In this document: piece after piece, positions 34,427 to 42,649 of the stretch
Layout: the number at the start of each line of letters is the position of its first letter
How positions within the stretch are numbered: the stretch's first letter is position 1
From: Lachnospiraceae bacterium UBA7093
Lineage (GTDB): Bacteria > Bacillota > Clostridia > Lachnospirales > Lachnospiraceae
Assembly: GCA_002492465.1 (NCBI GenBank)
Contig: DKYT01000006.1
Coordinates: 66,635-130,634 of the forward strand
Direction: 5' to 3'
DNA length: 64,000 bases
The notes under the pieces: generated by a model
What the model saw: the letters and a program-made list of their open reading frames with translations, nothing else
The model's database searches: none
What the model was told of the DNA's origin: nothing
Made by a program: the position numbers and the translations under genes

Positions 34427-34567
34427 TCAACCTATCAGCATCAAAGACCGGGAGGCAAGAACAATGGACACTCCAATCATCAGAATCCACAAAATAATAC
34501 CTCCCACCGCCCTAAGGCGTCTTTTTTCCCTTTTTTCCTCTCCGTCAATATACATTCTCATTTGCAT
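34427..34567 (-). CDS. 46-aa single-pass membrane microprotein
   Basis: A short frame read from the minus strand: MQMRMYIDGEEKREKRR, a run of basic residues, then a membrane helix (AVGGIILWILMIGVSIVLA) and a short tail SRSLMLIG. AGGAGG lies 11 bases before the ATG. Charged N-terminus inside, short tail outside is the expected topology. It lies just upstream of the deacetylase gene in the same direction, so may be cotranscribed and interact with it (inference). Too short for standard gene callers. Confidence 0.5.
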   Translation of the reverse strand: MQMRMYIDGEEKREKRRLRAVGGIILWILMIGVSIVLASRSLMLIG

Positions 34568-34666
34568 CAGCGCTTCATCCTCCTGTTCCGCTCACCTAAA
34601 ATATTACATGGCTTATGCATCAAAATCCCATCATTTTTGCATCATTTTTGCATCATCTGGAATTTT

Positions 34667-36118
34667 TCAGGATTGGATGTCCCGCCTGGCGGGATCGTCT
34701 ATCAAATTTCCACGATAATCAAATCTTGATCCGTGGCAGGGGCAGTCCCAACTCTTTTCGTCGGGATTCCAGCTCAGCTCACAGCCCATGTGAGGACAGC
34801 GGAGGGAGATTCTGTGGAGGGTTCCGTCCTCCCCTTTATAACAACCGTACCGTCTAAGCCCCTTTCGCACAATTCCTCCCTGCCCCTTTAAAAGCTCCGA
34901 TTCCCCTGGCAGTCCCCAAAAATGCCGCAACCACAAAAGCCCCGCCGCGCTTTCCCCAAAATCCGCCATAAATTTTTTCAGGGAAGGGAAAAAATTCCAC
35001 CGTTGGGGTGAAAAAAGCCGGGCATAGGGATTTTCCCGCCCTGCAATGGTATCCGACAGAATCATCGCCCCCAGCATGGAAAAGGTCATGCCCCATTTTC
35101 CGAATCCGGTAATTACATGCCAATAAGGACGCAGCACAGAATATTTTCCAATCAGAGGCAGTCCGTCATGGGTGACACAATCCTGCGCGGACCAGCATGT
35201 CCTTTCCCGCAGTCCGGGGAACTCCCGCTCCGCCCTCCTTCTAATCTCCTCATAGCGTCCTCCCTGTTCATTTTTGCCGGTACGATGGGAACCGCCTCCG
35301 GCAAGAAGCAAATTTCCATAGCTTCTGTAGGATAGCCCTTCCTGATCTGCGCTGTAATACATGCCCTGAAGAGGAGCTGCGCCTTCGTATGCCACCACAT
35401 AGCTTCTGTCCTGATGAAGCCGCAGGAAATAAAACCCCGGCACAATGAGCATGGGATAATGGACTGCAAAAACGATGTGCCGGGCGTTGATCCTTCCCCC
35501 TTCCGTCCGGATCTGATGCCCCTTTACCCCCAATACCCGGGTATTTTCGTAAATATTCAGTTTTTCCGCCAGCCCTTCCATAAACTTCAGAGGATGAAAC
35601 TGCGCCTGGTTGTCAAAGCACACCGCGCCCACCGTCTCAAAGGGCAGGGAAACCTTTTCACAAAAACGAGCAGGCAGCCCCAATTGGGAAGCTGCCTTCG
35701 TTTCTCTGATCAATTTATCCTTATTGGAAGAGACGTTCTCTTTTGTGGAATATAAATAGGCGGGAAGCCTTTTAAAGCCGCAGAAAATAGCTTCCTTTTC
35801 AATAATCTCCTGATATTTGTCTATTGCCGCCTGATTGCCTGCTCCGTACAGCCGCGCCTTTTCCCAGCCAAATGTCTTGATCAGGTTCTCGTAGATCATG
35901 CCATGCTGGCTGGTAATCTTTGCCGTAGTGTTTTTGGTCTGACCGCTGCCGATCCGGTCAGCCTCCAGGACGATCACCTCCATGCCCTGAAGAGACAAAA
36001 AGTAAGCTGTCAAAATACCCGCCATCCCTGCGCCGATGACGGCTGCATCCACCCTCCGATCCTCTGTAAGCGCCTGTCTGGGGGGTATATTTACGGTTTC
36101 GGTCCAAATGGATTCCAT
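34667..36118 (-). CDS. FAD-dependent oxidoreductase fused to a Rieske [2Fe-2S] domain
   Basis: 483 residues. The N-terminal DAO-type FAD fold has GAGMAGILTAYFLSLQG near residue 28 and ends in GFGKWGMTFSMLGA. The C-terminal ~80 residues are a Rieske domain with CPHMGC and CPCHGSRFD, giving Cys-His / Cys-His ligands. This DadA-like plus Rieske form is common in Firmicutes. The substrate is probably a small amine or reduced compound but is not known. It has its own likely promoter and a hairpin that covers part of the ribosome site. GH13 precedes it by 102 bp. Confidence 0.88.
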   Translation of the reverse strand: MESIWTETVNIPPRQALTEDRRVDAAVIGAGMAGILTAYFLSLQGMEVIVLEADRIGSGQTKNTTAKITSQHGMIYENLIKTFGWEKARLYGAGNQAAIDKYQEIIEKEAIFCGFKRLPAYLYSTKENVSSNKDKLIRETKAASQLGLPARFCEKVSLPFETVGAVCFDNQAQFHPLKFMEGLAEKLNIYENTRVLGVKGHQIRTEGGRINARHIVFAVHYPMLIVPGFYFLRLHQDRSYVVAYEGAAPLQGMYYSADQEGLSYRSYGNLLLAGGGSHRTGKNEQGGRYEEIRRRAEREFPGLRERTCWSAQDCVTHDGLPLIGKYSVLRPYWHVITGFGKWGMTFSMLGAMILSDTIAGRENPYARLFSPQRWNFFPSLKKFMADFGESAAGLLWLRHFWGLPGESELLKGQGGIVRKGLRRYGCYKGEDGTLHRISLRCPHMGCELSWNPDEKSWDCPCHGSRFDYRGNLIDDPARRDIQS

Positions 36119-36126
36119 GTGTTCTC

Positions 36127-36159
36127 CTATCCTGATTCAACGAATGTTTTACAGGATAG
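36127..36159 (-). promoter_or_regulatory. Hairpin overlapping the ribosome site of the Rieske flavoprotein
   Basis: CTATCCTG (36127-36134) and CAGGATAG (36152-36159) form an 8-bp perfect stem with a 17-base loop. On the mRNA the 3' arm merges into the ATAGGAG ribosome site, so folding would hide part of it. Confidence 0.4.
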
Positions 36160-36176
36160 TTTCTACGCTTTTTCAT

Positions 36177-36204
36177 ATTTTAAACATATTTCTTTCTAAT
36201 CCAA
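36177..36204 (-). promoter_or_regulatory. Promoter of the Rieske flavoprotein gene
   Basis: TTGGAT (36199-36204), 16-bp spacer, TAAAAT (36177-36182) on the minus strand. Confidence 0.45.
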
Positions 36205-36220
36205 AGCGGACTGCCCCGGA

Positions 36221-37633
36221 TCATGCCAACGGGTTGATTCTGTATGCCCGCACGCCGCCTTCCGGTTTGTAATCCCCGGGCACCATAATGCGCAGGCATT
36301 TCATATACTTTGCCTCCACCTTCCGCTCATGACCGCTCCACAGATCTGCCACCTGAAACCAGCCTTCCTCCCGGAAGCCAATTTCCCTCAGGGGAATCCG
36401 AAGAATAAACTCACAGTCCACGGTTCTCTCATTGCCCACTACCAGCACGGCGGACTGCCCCTTCCGGTATCGTATATAGGGAACAGAGCCGCTTTTGGGA
36501 ATACTCATCACAGGCAGGATGCTTGTGTCCTCTCTGTCATAATGAAGAAGATCGGCGTTTTCATTTCGTATTTTCAAAATTTTCCGGCAGTCCAGAAGCA
36601 TCTCTCTGTGCCCTTTCCGGTCAATTTCCTCCCAGCACAGCCGGTTTCCCAAAAGCCAGCCTCCTCCTTCCGTATCCGGATTGCAATCGTAAAACTCGAT
36701 CTCTTTGCTGCTCTCGAAGCCCTGGTATATTTTTTTCTTCAGCGCGCTCACGCTGTGCACATCCGCATCAAATTCCTCTCCCGCCATAAAAAGCGGAATG
36801 TTATAGCCAAAAACAGCGCAATATCCAAACTTAAACCTGCTGCCCCTGAGCGCATAATAGTTGCCCGGTCCCATGTTAATTCCCTCGTCGTGGCAGCTGA
36901 TCTGCATAGTGGCGTACGCCGGATCCGGCAAAAATTCTCCCGCCATATCATGGGTAAAGGTATCCCTGTCACACTGGCGGACATGATACCGGCTGTTTTC
37001 TCCTATCACTGCGATCTCATACCCTTGCTCCAGACATCCCCAGGCAATATCATCCCATACGCCCAGCACTTCCTCAAAAGAGGATACGCCGTTGGGACCA
37101 TCAAGCCGGTAGCCGTCAAAGCCAAACCTTACTGTATGCTCGATCCAAAGCCGGATCCACCATTCCCTGAAATCCCGGTTACTGTAATCAAAATCCGCCA
37201 TTCCCCATTCGCTTCCCCGAAACCAGTCCGGATGGGCTTCTCTCAGGGGGCTGTTCATGGTCACACCGTGAGTTACCGCCTCCGCTATTACGCGGATTCC
37301 CTGCCTGTGCGCTTCATCCACAAAGATCTTCAGCTCCTCTGGGGTTCCCAGCTCTTCATCCACCTTTTCAGGATCTTCCATAGCGTATACGGTCCAAAAA
37401 TTCGAAAAGTGTGTGTTTCCGCTGGTGAATCCTGTCAGCCATATGGTGTTGATTCCCAATTCTTTCAAATAAGGAATTTTTTCCGCGGTACTGCGGAAGG
37501 TGCCGCTTCCGGAGCCTTTTCCCTCCCCCTCCGGGGAAGTGAAGGTTTTGGGATTGAGTTCGTAGATCACAGCATCCCGCAGCCATTTGGGCGGGCTGGT
37601 CGGGTTCTTTGTTTTCACTTCAATATGAGCCAT
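36221..37633 (-). CDS. GH13-family alpha-glycosidase
   Basis: 470 residues with an (alpha/beta)8 barrel: nucleophile Asp in GYRLDGP (~178), acid/base Glu in VIGENS (~212) and the stabilising Asp in SCHDEG (~249), followed by a beta-sandwich end (RIPLREIGF). The usual first conserved region (D-x-x-x-N-H) is AEAVTHG here, with Glu and Thr in place of Asp and Asn, which is odd for a plain amylase. No signal peptide, so it acts inside the cell. ATG 37633 has AAGGAG upstream; the TTG at 37654 does not. Last gene of the 41.5-36.2 kb unit, 27 bp after deoC. Confidence 0.85.
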   Translation of the reverse strand: MAHIEVKTKNPTSPPKWLRDAVIYELNPKTFTSPEGEGKGSGSGTFRSTAEKIPYLKELGINTIWLTGFTSGNTHFSNFWTVYAMEDPEKVDEELGTPEELKIFVDEAHRQGIRVIAEAVTHGVTMNSPLREAHPDWFRGSEWGMADFDYSNRDFREWWIRLWIEHTVRFGFDGYRLDGPNGVSSFEEVLGVWDDIAWGCLEQGYEIAVIGENSRYHVRQCDRDTFTHDMAGEFLPDPAYATMQISCHDEGINMGPGNYYALRGSRFKFGYCAVFGYNIPLFMAGEEFDADVHSVSALKKKIYQGFESSKEIEFYDCNPDTEGGGWLLGNRLCWEEIDRKGHREMLLDCRKILKIRNENADLLHYDREDTSILPVMSIPKSGSVPYIRYRKGQSAVLVVGNERTVDCEFILRIPLREIGFREEGWFQVADLWSGHERKVEAKYMKCLRIMVPGDYKPEGGVRAYRINPLA

Positions 37634-37660
37634 TTTCTGTCTCTCCTTCTCCAATCATTC

Positions 37661-38365
37661 TCATAAAGCGCTGCCACAGTTCCTGGATCTGTCAAATTCT
37701 TCCAAAATCTTAAGGGAGCTGCTGGTGCCGATCCGCTCTGCGCCTGCGTCGATCATAGCGGCACAGGACGCCCAGTCTCTGATTCCGCCTGCCGCTTTCA
37801 CCTTTACTTTTTCTCCCACCGTCTCTTTCATAAGCCTCACCGTCTCCGCCACAGCGCCGTGCGTACCGAAGCCCGTACTTGTTTTAATATAGTCCGGCAA
37901 AACCTTTCCGGCGATCTGCGCCAGACGAATAATCTCCTCCTGAGAAAGATAGCAGATTTCAAAGATCACCTTGGAAATCACCTTCCTGTCCCTGCAAAGG
38001 GCAACGATCCGGGACATTTCTCTCTCAATATAATCCCAGTTTCCGTTTTTGATCTCTCCCAGGTTTACCACATAGTCGATCTCGTCTGCACCGTTTAAAA
38101 TTGCCTGCTCTGTGACCAGCTCTTTCATCTGTATGGTTTCCTGTCCCAGGGGAAAACTGATCGCTGCGCCTACATGTACGGCGCTTCCCCCCAGAAGCCG
38201 TTTACATAGTGCCACCGGCGCAGGATTAATGGCAACCATGGCAAAATTATTTTCCCTTGCCTCCCTGCATAGCTGTTCAAAATCCTGTCGGCACGCATAG
38301 GCTTTCAGATTTGTATGATCAAACATTTTGCAAAGCTGTTCTCTTGTTATGGTATGACTTTTCAT
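37661..38365 (-). CDS. deoC: Deoxyribose-phosphate aldolase (DeoC family)
   Basis: A class I aldolase of 234 residues with Schiff-base lysines in DYIKTSTGFG and KVKAAGGIRD, and N-terminal LCKMFDHTNLKAY. DeoC cleaves 2-deoxyribose 5-phosphate to glyceraldehyde 3-phosphate and acetaldehyde. ATG 38365 has AAGGAGG 6 bases before it. The gene sits in a set of dehydrogenases rather than with nucleoside genes, so it may act on another sugar phosphate made by that pathway (inference). Overlap with the preceding Gfo/Idh gene is avoided by this start. Confidence 0.9.
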   Translation of the reverse strand: MKSHTITREQLCKMFDHTNLKAYACRQDFEQLCREARENNFAMVAINPAPVALCKRLLGGSAVHVGAAISFPLGQETIQMKELVTEQAILNGADEIDYVVNLGEIKNGNWDYIEREMSRIVALCRDRKVISKVIFEICYLSQEEIIRLAQIAGKVLPDYIKTSTGFGTHGAVAETVRLMKETVGEKVKVKAAGGIRDWASCAAMIDAGAERIGTSSSLKILEEFDRSRNCGSAL

Positions 38366-38376
38366 GCGCTTCCTCC

Positions 38377-39435
38377 TTACGCCCATTCCTGGCTTTCTGT
38401 CATCATTGTAGTTTTATTTTGTATACATTTTTCCATCACAAAGGAAAGGTATGTGTCCTGCAGCGCATCCCGCAGAGAGGAAAATTCTTCCCCTGTTTCC
38501 AGATACTGTTTCATTTTCACAAGGCATTGCGCTACCGCAATCTCATCATCGTTCATGCGGACGCCGGGAAAAGGATTCCTGTAAATAAACTGATCCCTGA
38601 ACTGCATGCCCAGATGATACCATCCGCTATTTCCCAGCACACCCCTGTCAATTCTGCGAATAGAAGACTCCATGCCCTCATTTTGACCGTTCAGGCAGCG
38701 CACTGTGAAATCGTTGATTTCTCCCCGCACCCCCTGGATATTCAGTCTTCTGGTACGTATAACTGAATTGTATTGTTCCCCCATGAAATCGTAAATGGCG
38801 GTTTTGCCGTTTTCAAATTCCAGGGAAGCAAGTTCCCGCTGGGTATGAAGCAGTTTCCCCTCATAATCAAAACCGGCGCGGTCTTCCGTCTTAATAAAAC
38901 TTGTATCAAAAGCTTCCCCATGGATCTTGCAGTTTTCAAAACCGATTCCCATGATTTTCCGGAAAAGATTCATGGCATGATATCCATGAACCGTTGAAAG
39001 CATTGTCATTTGTACCTCTCCAATGACCTGCTGCTTAATCAGCTCCAGAATACCGGCATACAGCGGCCAAAAAACGTACTGCTCCGCTACCTGGATTTTC
39101 AGCTTTTCCTTCTCTGCCAGCCGCCACAGGCTGTTTAGCCCCTGGATGCTTTCCGCCGGAGGCGTTTCGCACAGCACAGGCACTTTCAACCTGGCAAGCT
39201 GCTCCAGATAACCGCCCACAGCGGTTCTGGGTACGCACAGCACTGCAAAATCCGGCTTCGTCTTAAGCGCCTCCTCCAAATCGGTTACCGCGCCCTCCAG
39301 CATTTCAGCTCTTTCTTTTGTCCGCACTACCCTTGCCGTTACTTCCAGCAGATCCGGAAGCATCTTTGCGGCATGGATATAAAAATCTGTACGCCAGCCA
39401 TATCCGATCACAATATACCTGATTTTTTCTTTCAT
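38377..39435 (-). CDS. Gfo/Idh/MocA-family protein lacking the EKP lysine
   Basis: 352 residues with an N-terminal Rossmann fold (IRYIVIGYGWRTDFY) and the C-terminal alpha/beta domain of the family. The usual E-K-P catalytic-lysine motif reads CETPPAES here, so Lys is replaced. The protein may have lost hydride-transfer chemistry or may use another residue. Fourth gene-neighbour of a second Gfo/Idh/MocA protein (40537-41550), with a zinc dehydrogenase between them. Likely a sugar or polyol oxidoreductase or a subunit-like partner. Confidence 0.85.
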   Translation of the reverse strand: MKEKIRYIVIGYGWRTDFYIHAAKMLPDLLEVTARVVRTKERAEMLEGAVTDLEEALKTKPDFAVLCVPRTAVGGYLEQLARLKVPVLCETPPAESIQGLNSLWRLAEKEKLKIQVAEQYVFWPLYAGILELIKQQVIGEVQMTMLSTVHGYHAMNLFRKIMGIGFENCKIHGEAFDTSFIKTEDRAGFDYEGKLLHTQRELASLEFENGKTAIYDFMGEQYNSVIRTRRLNIQGVRGEINDFTVRCLNGQNEGMESSIRRIDRGVLGNSGWYHLGMQFRDQFIYRNPFPGVRMNDDEIAVAQCLVKMKQYLETGEEFSSLRDALQDTYLSFVMEKCIQNKTTMMTESQEWA

Positions 39436-39477
39436 TCTTCCGTCCTTTCTGTTCCCAGCCTTCCTGAGAAGCGATTT

Positions 39478-40524
39478 TCAATCTTCAAAAACGATAACTG
39501 TCTTAAGCCCCTGACCACCTGCCGCATAGTGCACGGCTTCCTCAAAATCCCGGAGCTCAAATTTCTGTGAGATCAACCCTTTCAGCTCCAATTTCCCTTC
39601 CCGCACCAGGGAAGCGATTTTTCTGCACTGCTGGGCATTGCACCGGGTAGAACCGCACACCTTCAGTTCCTTGTAATGGAGCAGATTAGAATGCATCTGA
39701 ATCAAATCCTTTCCTGCCGGAAGCCCCCCGAAAAATAAAATGCGTCCTTTCATATTCATCAGCCCGAAGGATGCCTCCTGTACCCCTTTGACTGCACAGG
39801 CTGTAATGCATATATCCACTCCCTTTCCTCCGGTTTGATCCATAACCTCTTTTTCCAGATTTCCGGCGTCAAGGGGCACGATATTCGGTACAAGTTCCAT
39901 ACATTTCCGGACGCGGTCCTCAGAAAGATCGCTGAGAAAAATTCTCCCCGCACCTTGAAGCCGCGCCAACAGCGCATGCAGTACGCCGATAGGACCTGCG
40001 CCGATGATCAGGACGTCCTCCCCCTGCCGGATTTCGATCTGCTCCTGTCCGTTAAGAACACATGCCGCAGGCTCAAAAACCGCAGCTTCCTCCGAGGACA
40101 CACTGTCATCGATCCGTATAACGTTCCCCTGCCTGATCGCCTTGTCCGGAATTCGTATGTACTGGGAAAAGCCTCCGTCCATATTAATGCCCAGCGCCTG
40201 GTATTCCTGGCAGAGATGGTAATCTCCATCCTGACAGTTTTTACAATGCCCGCATCCCATATTGGGAGCTACCACCACTCTGTCGCCTGTTTGATACCCT
40301 GTCACATTTTTTCCGATCTCCGCCACTACGCCGCATATTTCATGCCCCAGTATAAGGGGATGCGTCTCGTCGATTCCCCGGTATCCGTTTTCTATCATCC
40401 GAAGATCCGAACCGCAGATAGCCGCGGCGGAGGTTTTAACCAGTATCTCGTCCGCGCTGATCTGGGGAACACCGCACTCCACAATGCGAATATCTTTTTT
40501 TCCATAAAGCTTTGCTGCCCACAT
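39478..40524 (-). CDS. Zinc-dependent alcohol/polyol dehydrogenase (MDR family)
   Basis: 348 residues of the sorbitol/threonine dehydrogenase type. Catalytic zinc ligands Cys37 and His61-Glu62 (AICGSDL, ILGHEICG), structural-zinc Cys 91, 94, 97 and 105 (CGHCKNC...HLC), and NAD site LIIGAGPIGVLH near 170. Would oxidise a secondary alcohol of a sugar or polyol in the cytoplasm. Lies 12 bp after a Gfo/Idh dehydrogenase gene in the same operon, which suggests two consecutive oxidations of one substrate (inference). Confidence 0.93.
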   Translation of the reverse strand: MWAAKLYGKKDIRIVECGVPQISADEILVKTSAAAICGSDLRMIENGYRGIDETHPLILGHEICGVVAEIGKNVTGYQTGDRVVVAPNMGCGHCKNCQDGDYHLCQEYQALGINMDGGFSQYIRIPDKAIRQGNVIRIDDSVSSEEAAVFEPAACVLNGQEQIEIRQGEDVLIIGAGPIGVLHALLARLQGAGRIFLSDLSEDRVRKCMELVPNIVPLDAGNLEKEVMDQTGGKGVDICITACAVKGVQEASFGLMNMKGRILFFGGLPAGKDLIQMHSNLLHYKELKVCGSTRCNAQQCRKIASLVREGKLELKGLISQKFELRDFEEAVHYAAGGQGLKTVIVFED

Positions 40525-40536
40525 TTTTTTATCCTC

Positions 40537-41550
40537 CTACATTGCCACAATCTTTCCGGTTCTAATAGATTCGTTTCCTGCGTTTACCATTGCCACCGCT
40601 CTTAAGCCGTCCTCTCCCCCTGCCATAGGTTTCCCATGCTCCAGAATACATTTGACAAACGCCTGATCCTCCTCCTGATACGCCTTTTCAAAGAGATTTC
40701 TCCAGCTCTCCACAATATCTCCTTTCATTCCCTCCTTGCTGCAGGATACCACAGAATTTTTTTGCAGATTCCCTACTGTCACCATTCCCTTTGTGCCCAG
40801 TATTTCCACCCGGGCATCATATCCATATCCTACTCCCTGGGCGCCTTCTATACAGCCGATCATACCGTTTTTCATCCGGATATTCAGGCTCACCGTATCA
40901 TAAAAATCAGGATACCGTTCCTTTGCGTCGCCGCACCGATAGTTTCCTCCCAGCGCATACACACTTTCGGGTTCGCTCCCTGAAAACCATCTGAGCGTAT
41001 CCAGATCATGGCTGTTCACTTCCGCAAGAGGACCATTGCTTTTTTGGATGTCATACATCCATTCATGAGGCGTACTGGGACCCCTGGTAAGAGACTTGAT
41101 CATTACAATCTCTCCGATCTCCCCGGAAAAGGCAATTTCTCTGGCTCTGACGAAGTCTTCGCAGAACCGTCTCATGAACCCGATCTGCAGCACCACCCCG
41201 CTTTTTTTCGCCGCTTCTATCATTTTCTCACATTCAGGTACGGACATGGCCATAGGTTTTTCACAGAAAATATGAAGCCCCTTTTCTGCGGCGTATACTG
41301 CGATATCGCAGTGAAATTTTGTGGGTGTAGCGATAATAACCGCCTCCGCACCACTTTCCCGTATTGCCTCTTTGTAATCGGTATACCATTTTGATACCCC
41401 AAGTTCCTCCGCTGCCTCCCGGACTTTTTGGGCGTCTACATCCGATACCGCCACCAGCTCCCCATCCTTCACATTTGTACAGAAATTTCCGGCGTGTATC
41501 ATGCCCGCTCTCCCTGTGCCGATCAGGCACAGTCTAACCTTTGTTTCCAT
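40537..41550 (-). CDS. Gfo/Idh/MocA dehydrogenase (inositol 2-dehydrogenase-like)
   Basis: 337 residues with RLCLIGTGRAGMIHAGNF at the N-terminus, an intact catalytic motif FCEKPMAMS near residue 96, and the family His in EVNSHDLDTLRWF. Closest in form to inositol 2-dehydrogenase. First gene of the unit 41.55-36.2 kb, transcribed away from the DeoR gene. The 246-bp region between the two starts holds a cre-like site and inverted repeats, so DeoR probably controls it. Substrate a cyclitol or sugar, unproven. Confidence 0.9.
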   Translation of the reverse strand: METKVRLCLIGTGRAGMIHAGNFCTNVKDGELVAVSDVDAQKVREAAEELGVSKWYTDYKEAIRESGAEAVIIATPTKFHCDIAVYAAEKGLHIFCEKPMAMSVPECEKMIEAAKKSGVVLQIGFMRRFCEDFVRAREIAFSGEIGEIVMIKSLTRGPSTPHEWMYDIQKSNGPLAEVNSHDLDTLRWFSGSEPESVYALGGNYRCGDAKERYPDFYDTVSLNIRMKNGMIGCIEGAQGVGYGYDARVEILGTKGMVTVGNLQKNSVVSCSKEGMKGDIVESWRNLFEKAYQEEDQAFVKCILEHGKPMAGGEDGLRAVAMVNAGNESIRTGKIVAM

Positions 41551-41677
41551 ATTTTTTCCCTCCTGATCATATAAAAATCTGTGTATATCGTTTTCTATCG
41601 AAAAATATAAATATAACTATAATATTATAATTGTTTCCTTTTTTATTGTTTTACTTATTGTCGTTTACTATAAAACA

Positions 41678-41706
41678 TTGACGATACATCTAAAATATTC
41701 TATAAT
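41678..41706 (+). promoter_or_regulatory. Sigma-A promoter of the DeoR gene
   Basis: TTGACG (41678-41683), 17-bp spacer, TATAAT (41701-41706), about 90 bp before the start codon. Confidence 0.7.
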
Positions 41707-41731
41707 AAATTAAATCAACATTTCGGAACGC

Positions 41732-41761
41732 TCATACATGAAAACGTTCACATATGTATGA
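41732..41761. promoter_or_regulatory. cre-like site nested in an inverted repeat
   Basis: TCATACAT (41732-41739) and ATGTATGA (41754-41761) form an inverted repeat. Between them TGAAAACGTTCACA (41739-41752) matches the CcpA cre consensus TGWAARCGYTWNCW at 13 of 14 bases. It lies downstream of the DeoR promoter, where CcpA binding would block elongation. The outer repeat may be DeoR's own operator. Confidence 0.55.
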
Positions 41762-41796
41762 AGCAAAATAAAATATATCCCCTATGGAGGTGAAGC

Positions 41797-42585
41797 ATGG
41801 AAAGTACATCACAACCTCTTTTTGCTGAGGAAAGAAGAAGATCTATCCTAAATCTTCTGGAAAAACAAAACAAAGTTTATGTTCCCGAATTATGCGAATT
41901 TTTCAATGTATCTCCCGCTACCATCCGCACTGATCTGCGCGTCTTAGACAATGAGGGGGTTCTGAAACGCACACACGGGGGTGCCGTTAATCTGAGCAAA
42001 GCTGCCTATGAACCCACTTCCAACTTTAAGCTGTCTCAGAAAAAGGCGGAAAAAAAGCGAATTGCCGAGTACGCCATAGAACTCATTCGGAACGGGGATA
42101 CCATCACCCTTGATACCGGAACCACCACCCTGGAGCTTGCAAAGCTGCTTCCTTCCAGACATGATCTCACCGTCATCACCAACGATATTGCAATTGCAAC
42201 CTACCTGGAGCATAATTCCAGCGCAAATATCATCCTGCTGGGCGGAACCATGCGCAGAGGTTTCAATTGCACGGCAGGCTCCATGGCTTCCAAAATGATG
42301 GAACAGTTCAATGTGGATAAAGCTTTCATAGCCTCCAATGCTTTTTCTTTTGAAACCGGATTTTCAACTCCCAGCGAAGAACAGGCGGAGATCAAGAGCG
42401 CCATGATTCACAGCGCTACTACCGTAAATGTGCTGATCGACAGTTCAAAGTTTAACTCCGTTGCATTTTACAGATTTGCCCAGCTAAAAGATATTGATCA
42501 GATTATCACGGACAATCAGCTTTCTTCTGAAGATGCCAACAGGCTCCATTCCTTCCAGGACTCGCTGAAGATCGCCATTGTTTAA
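41797..42585 (+). CDS. DeoR/GlpR-family transcriptional regulator
   Basis: 262 residues. The N-terminal DeoR helix-turn-helix is complete (ERRRSILNLLEKQNKVYVPE, then VSPATIRTDLRVLDNEGVLKRTHGG). The sugar-phosphate sensing domain has TLDTGTTTLELAKLL and ILLGGTMRRG. Such repressors respond to a phosphorylated intermediate of the pathway they control. It lies between two minus-strand catabolic units, with GGAGG before its ATG. The likely inducer is a sugar phosphate made by the FGGY kinase encoded next to it (inference). Confidence 0.93.
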   Translation: MESTSQPLFAEERRRSILNLLEKQNKVYVPELCEFFNVSPATIRTDLRVLDNEGVLKRTHGGAVNLSKAAYEPTSNFKLSQKKAEKKRIAEYAIELIRNGDTITLDTGTTTLELAKLLPSRHDLTVITNDIAIATYLEHNSSANIILLGGTMRRGFNCTAGSMASKMMEQFNVDKAFIASNAFSFETGFSTPSEEQAEIKSAMIHSATTVNVLIDSSKFNSVAFYRFAQLKDIDQIITDNQLSSEDANRLHSFQDSLKIAIV

Positions 42586-42590
42586 TCTTC

Positions 42591-42629
42591 CCGGGATCAG
42601 CCTTTACAGCGTTGATCCCGGTTATTTTT
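42591..42629. terminator. Terminator between DeoR and FGGY kinase genes
   Basis: A perfect 9-bp stem CCGGGATCA/TGATCCCGG (42591-42599, 42613-42621), followed by TTATTTTT on the plus strand. It serves the DeoR gene and perhaps the converging operon too. Confidence 0.85.
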
Positions 42630-42649
42630 CGCTTTCTATGCCCACTCTT

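Noticed and set aside
36329..37666. 445-codon open frame opposite the GH13 gene
   Set aside because: It covers almost the whole gene in antisense and reads as His/Pro/Ser-rich sequence without motifs. It is a codon-bias shadow.
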